In this document: positions 62,162 to 64,000 of the stretch, in pieces | Numbering within the stretch: position 1 is the stretch's first letter | How the letters are laid out: each line of letters opens with the position of its first letter | From: an uncultured Hydrogenophaga sp. | GTDB taxonomy: Bacteria > Pseudomonadota > Gammaproteobacteria > Burkholderiales > Burkholderiaceae_C | DNA: 64,000 nucleotides | Assembly: GCF_958439165.1 (NCBI RefSeq) | Contig: NZ_OY288142.1 | Location: 1 to 64,000 of the forward strand | Reading direction: 5' to 3' | Program-made: the position numbers and the translations under genes | Notes under the pieces: generated by a model | Told to the model about the DNA's origin: nothing | The model's database searches: none | The model's input: the letters and a program-made list of their open reading frames with translations, nothing else

Positions 62162-62782
62162 ATGCAACGTCTGCTCGATCTGGTCCTGGCTTTGGTGCCG
62201 GTCATTGCGCTGGGCTACTCGGCCTTTGCGCTCATCCGGTCGATCCTGAACAGCGACAAGCTCATCGCGGTTCAGGGCACTCTGAGTTCCGCCAAGGCCG
62301 TCTTCGACGAGGATCCGGGATGGCTCTACTTCCAGAAACGGCAGCCGGGGGAGTCCGACGGGCAACTCGTCGAGCACTTTCAGGTCACCGCCGTGCTCGC
62401 TCGTGGCATCACCGGCGAAGTGGTGCTGAGCTTGCCCGCTGGCATGTCCATTGCCAAGCTGGAGGAATACTCCCCTGCACTGTTTGAACGGCTGGCCAAG
62501 GGCTACTTTTCGGTCAAGACCCCGTTCAAAGGCATCCCCTTCGATAGATCGGCCCAGCTGGCCTTGTTGCGGGCATTGACTCCGTTGCCTCAGTTGGCGC
62601 CATGCCATCGGCTGGTGGCCAGAAATGGCCGGCTGCTGCTGGAGCAGGTGCGACTGCTGGAGGCGGTCGAAGGGACCATGCGCCAACCCAAGGAGGTCGT
62701 CATCGAACGAGCCCGCATCGCACTCGAAGCACTCGCTGCAGAGTGGTCTGCTGTCAAGCTGCCGAAGCGCTTCATGCGATGA
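62162..62782 (+). CDS. hypothetical membrane-anchored protein
   Basis: A 206-aa protein with an N-terminal transmembrane helix (LLDLVLALVPVIALGYSAFALI). The rest looks soluble and mixed alpha/beta. I do not recognise a family. Its stop overlaps the start of the next gene (ATGA), so the pair is cotranscribed. Lower GC than the main gene clusters. Confidence 0.65.
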   Translation: MQRLLDLVLALVPVIALGYSAFALIRSILNSDKLIAVQGTLSSAKAVFDEDPGWLYFQKRQPGESDGQLVEHFQVTAVLARGITGEVVLSLPAGMSIAKLEEYSPALFERLAKGYFSVKTPFKGIPFDRSAQLALLRALTPLPQLAPCHRLVARNGRLLLEQVRLLEAVEGTMRQPKEVVIERARIALEALAAEWSAVKLPKRFMR

Positions 62783-63054
62783 CGCGCTTCTTCTTTGCGC
62801 TGATCGGGCTGATGTTCTGGGCGGCCGCAGCGAGTCAGCCGTTTCTCATCCATCGTTACATCGGGTCATACCGCAGGGCCATCGGCTGCGAGCAGTCGGG
62901 CGACTGCTACATGCCCGGCTCTGATCATCTTCTAGACCTCCAGGCTTTGCTGCTGTTTTCGGCATCCACCATCTGGCCTCTTTTCACCTGGTACATGATC
63001 GTCAAGCCTTGGCGCGCCTACAGCGCAAAGCGTAACGACAGGACTGCAGCTTGA
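62779..63054 (+). CDS. hypothetical membrane protein
   Basis: A 91-aa protein with two predicted helices (FFFALIGLMFWAAAA and LLLFSASTIWPLFTWYMIV) and a short loop with two cysteines (CEQSGDCYM) between them. No family recognised. Coupled by an ATGA overlap to the gene before it. Confidence 0.65.
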   Translation: MTRFFFALIGLMFWAAAASQPFLIHRYIGSYRRAIGCEQSGDCYMPGSDHLLDLQALLLFSASTIWPLFTWYMIVKPWRAYSAKRNDRTAA

Positions 63055-63284
63055 TGGCCGTAACCGCAAACTGTCTGATGCTGAGTAACCCGAGGGCATC
63101 CGTCCCAGAGGGTGCAACTGGTTCTGGCAGACCGCATTCTTCATGTCCAGAAAGCTGGAGACTGTCGTCCACAGCCAGTTGGGCTGCTGCCGGCCGCATT
63201 GCCCCTTCGTAGCCGTGGGGTAGGGCAAACTCGCCAGACCGTTGCGGTAATGTCTGTCGGCCCCCTCACCTGAAGGACACCCCC

Positions 63285-63770
63285 ATGCCAACCCCCGCGA
63301 ACGCCATGAAGGCTTTCCTGGCCGCCCTTGTTCTGGCACTGGCCCTGCCGCTGGCCATGGCGGCCGACATGACGCCAGCCACCCCAGCCAGCAACTCCCT
63401 GGCCAGTGCCCGCACACTCATCGCCCAAAAGAAATGGCCCGAGGCGATCGCCGAGCTCAGGCGTGTGAACGAGACCGGCACGGCCGACTGGAACAACCTG
63501 ATGGGCTACAGCCTGCGCAAGTCGGGAACACCGGACCTCGCCGCCGCCGAGCGCCACTACCTGGAAGCCTTGCGGATCGACCCGAAGCACCGGGGGGCAC
63601 TGGAATATTCCGGCGAGCTCTACCTCATGAAGGGCGATCTGCCCAAGGCGGAAAAGCAACTGGCAGCGCTCGACAAGGTCTGCTTTCTGCCCTGTGAGGA
63701 ATACACCGACCTGAAGAAAGCCGTGCAGGCCTTCAAGGCCAACGGGAACCGGTACGTCGCGACACCCTGA
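63285..63770 (+). CDS. exported tetratricopeptide-like protein
   Basis: A 161-aa protein with a signal peptide (MKAFLAALVLALALPLAMAAD) and TPR-like helices: WPEAIAELRRVNETGTADW, LAAAERHYLEALRIDPKHRG, AEKQLAALDKVC. TPR proteins mediate protein contacts in the periplasm. The 230 bp upstream hold no other gene that I can support. Either ATG 63285 or ATG 63306 could be used. Confidence 0.8.
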   Translation: MPTPANAMKAFLAALVLALALPLAMAADMTPATPASNSLASARTLIAQKKWPEAIAELRRVNETGTADWNNLMGYSLRKSGTPDLAAAERHYLEALRIDPKHRGALEYSGELYLMKGDLPKAEKQLAALDKVCFLPCEEYTDLKKAVQAFKANGNRYVATP

Positions 63771-63815
63771 TCGCCGGGCTCTCACCGTTCAGCCCATGCT
63801 CGTCCACGACTGTCG

Positions 63816-64000
63816 ATGACGCGTCGCTCCTCTGATGCCAACCAGAGCAGGCGGATAGAGATCCACTATTCGCCGTGGGTGTACATCCCCGCCACCGTGC
63901 TGTTCGTCGGTGCTGCAGGCTGGTTGTGCTTCTGGCTGGTGGCCAGCCTTGTCAGTGGCCACATCCTGGCGCTGGCGGTCGGCGGGGTGGCGGTCTTTGT
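63816..64000 (+). CDS. hypothetical membrane protein, truncated by window edge
   Basis: An open frame starting MTRRSSDANQ and running through two hydrophobic segments (VYIPATVLFVGAAGWLCFW and HILALAVGGVAVF) to the end of the window. At least 61 residues; its 3' end lies outside. Not recognised. Confidence 0.55.
   Translation, partial: MTRRSSDANQSRRIEIHYSPWVYIPATVLFVGAAGWLCFWLVASLVSGHILALAVGGVAVF

Noticed and set aside
63055..63284. Possible small gene in the gap before the TPR-like gene
   Set aside because: ORFs here are short, lack ribosome sites and show no family features; the gap is treated as non-coding.

Overview
This window is about 64 kb of high-GC, gene-dense chromosome. It looks like a betaproteobacterium of the order Burkholderiales. 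The clues are the SAH-riboswitch-led ahcY-tlyA-metF operon, the paaABCDE epoxidase operon, the soluble NAD-dependent formate dehydrogenase (fds) genes, and several Burkholderiales-type hypotheticals (DUF2917, DUF6279, DUF6776). Nothing fixes the genus. I see no rRNA, tRNA, CRISPR array, transposase or prophage. Apart from the left edge every recognised gene is intact.

Layout, left to right. 1-3.3 kb: the 3' end of fdsB, broken by frameshifts, then intact fdsA. 3.3-9.6 kb: a double-length UvrA (about 2,095 aa, four ATPase modules) carrying four unusual palindromic insertions. 9.7-12.8 kb: a divergent Lrp regulator and AceE-type E1 dehydrogenase with a palindrome between them. 12.8-15.7 kb: a Cys-rich mini-protein, two hypotheticals and an MFS transporter. 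15.7-18.9 kb: SAH riboswitch plus ahcY-tlyA-metF (activated methyl cycle). 18.9-24.1 kb: RlpA-like lipoprotein, OmpW behind FNR-type boxes, and paaABCDE. 24.1-28.4 kb: CAP protein, rlmJ, rplM-rpsI, DUF6776, bactofilin, erpA. 28.4-37.2 kb: M23 peptidase, tyrS, CDF transporter, dtd, phoH-mliC-ybeY, ruvAB, SPOR protein. 37.2-43.7 kb: D-threonine-aldolase-like enzyme, histidine phosphatase, and a pterin-type cluster (SDR-folB-folB-ttcA-lipoprotein) facing a MidA-like methyltransferase. 43.7-50.3 kb: zinc-ribbon membrane protein, cca, GST, CsoR-family repressor, NDUFA9-like protein, Slt, 5-formyl-THF cyclo-ligase. 50.3-56.5 kb: EamA transporter, LysR/DUF2917 pair, TetR, MBL-fold protein, ion transporter, DUF6279 lipoprotein. 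56.6-61.4 kb: glmU and glmS (UDP-GlcNAc synthesis) around a DUF2726 protein and an Lrp regulator. 61.4-64 kb: a looser, lower-GC stretch of orphans, including a mini-MreB-like protein, ending in a membrane protein cut by the window edge.

The most unusual structure is inside uvrA. Four hairpins share one conserved 26-nt loop, but each has its own 21-24 bp stem. They form two convergent pairs with the same internal spacing, and both pairs are read through in frame. This looks like a protein-coding palindromic repeat family. Also notable: an SAH riboswitch whose P1 strand doubles as one arm of a terminator, a 132-aa protein resembling the N-terminal part of MreB, a CsoR-family repressor with a non-canonical sensor site, and an MBL-fold protein that has lost half of its metal-binding motif.
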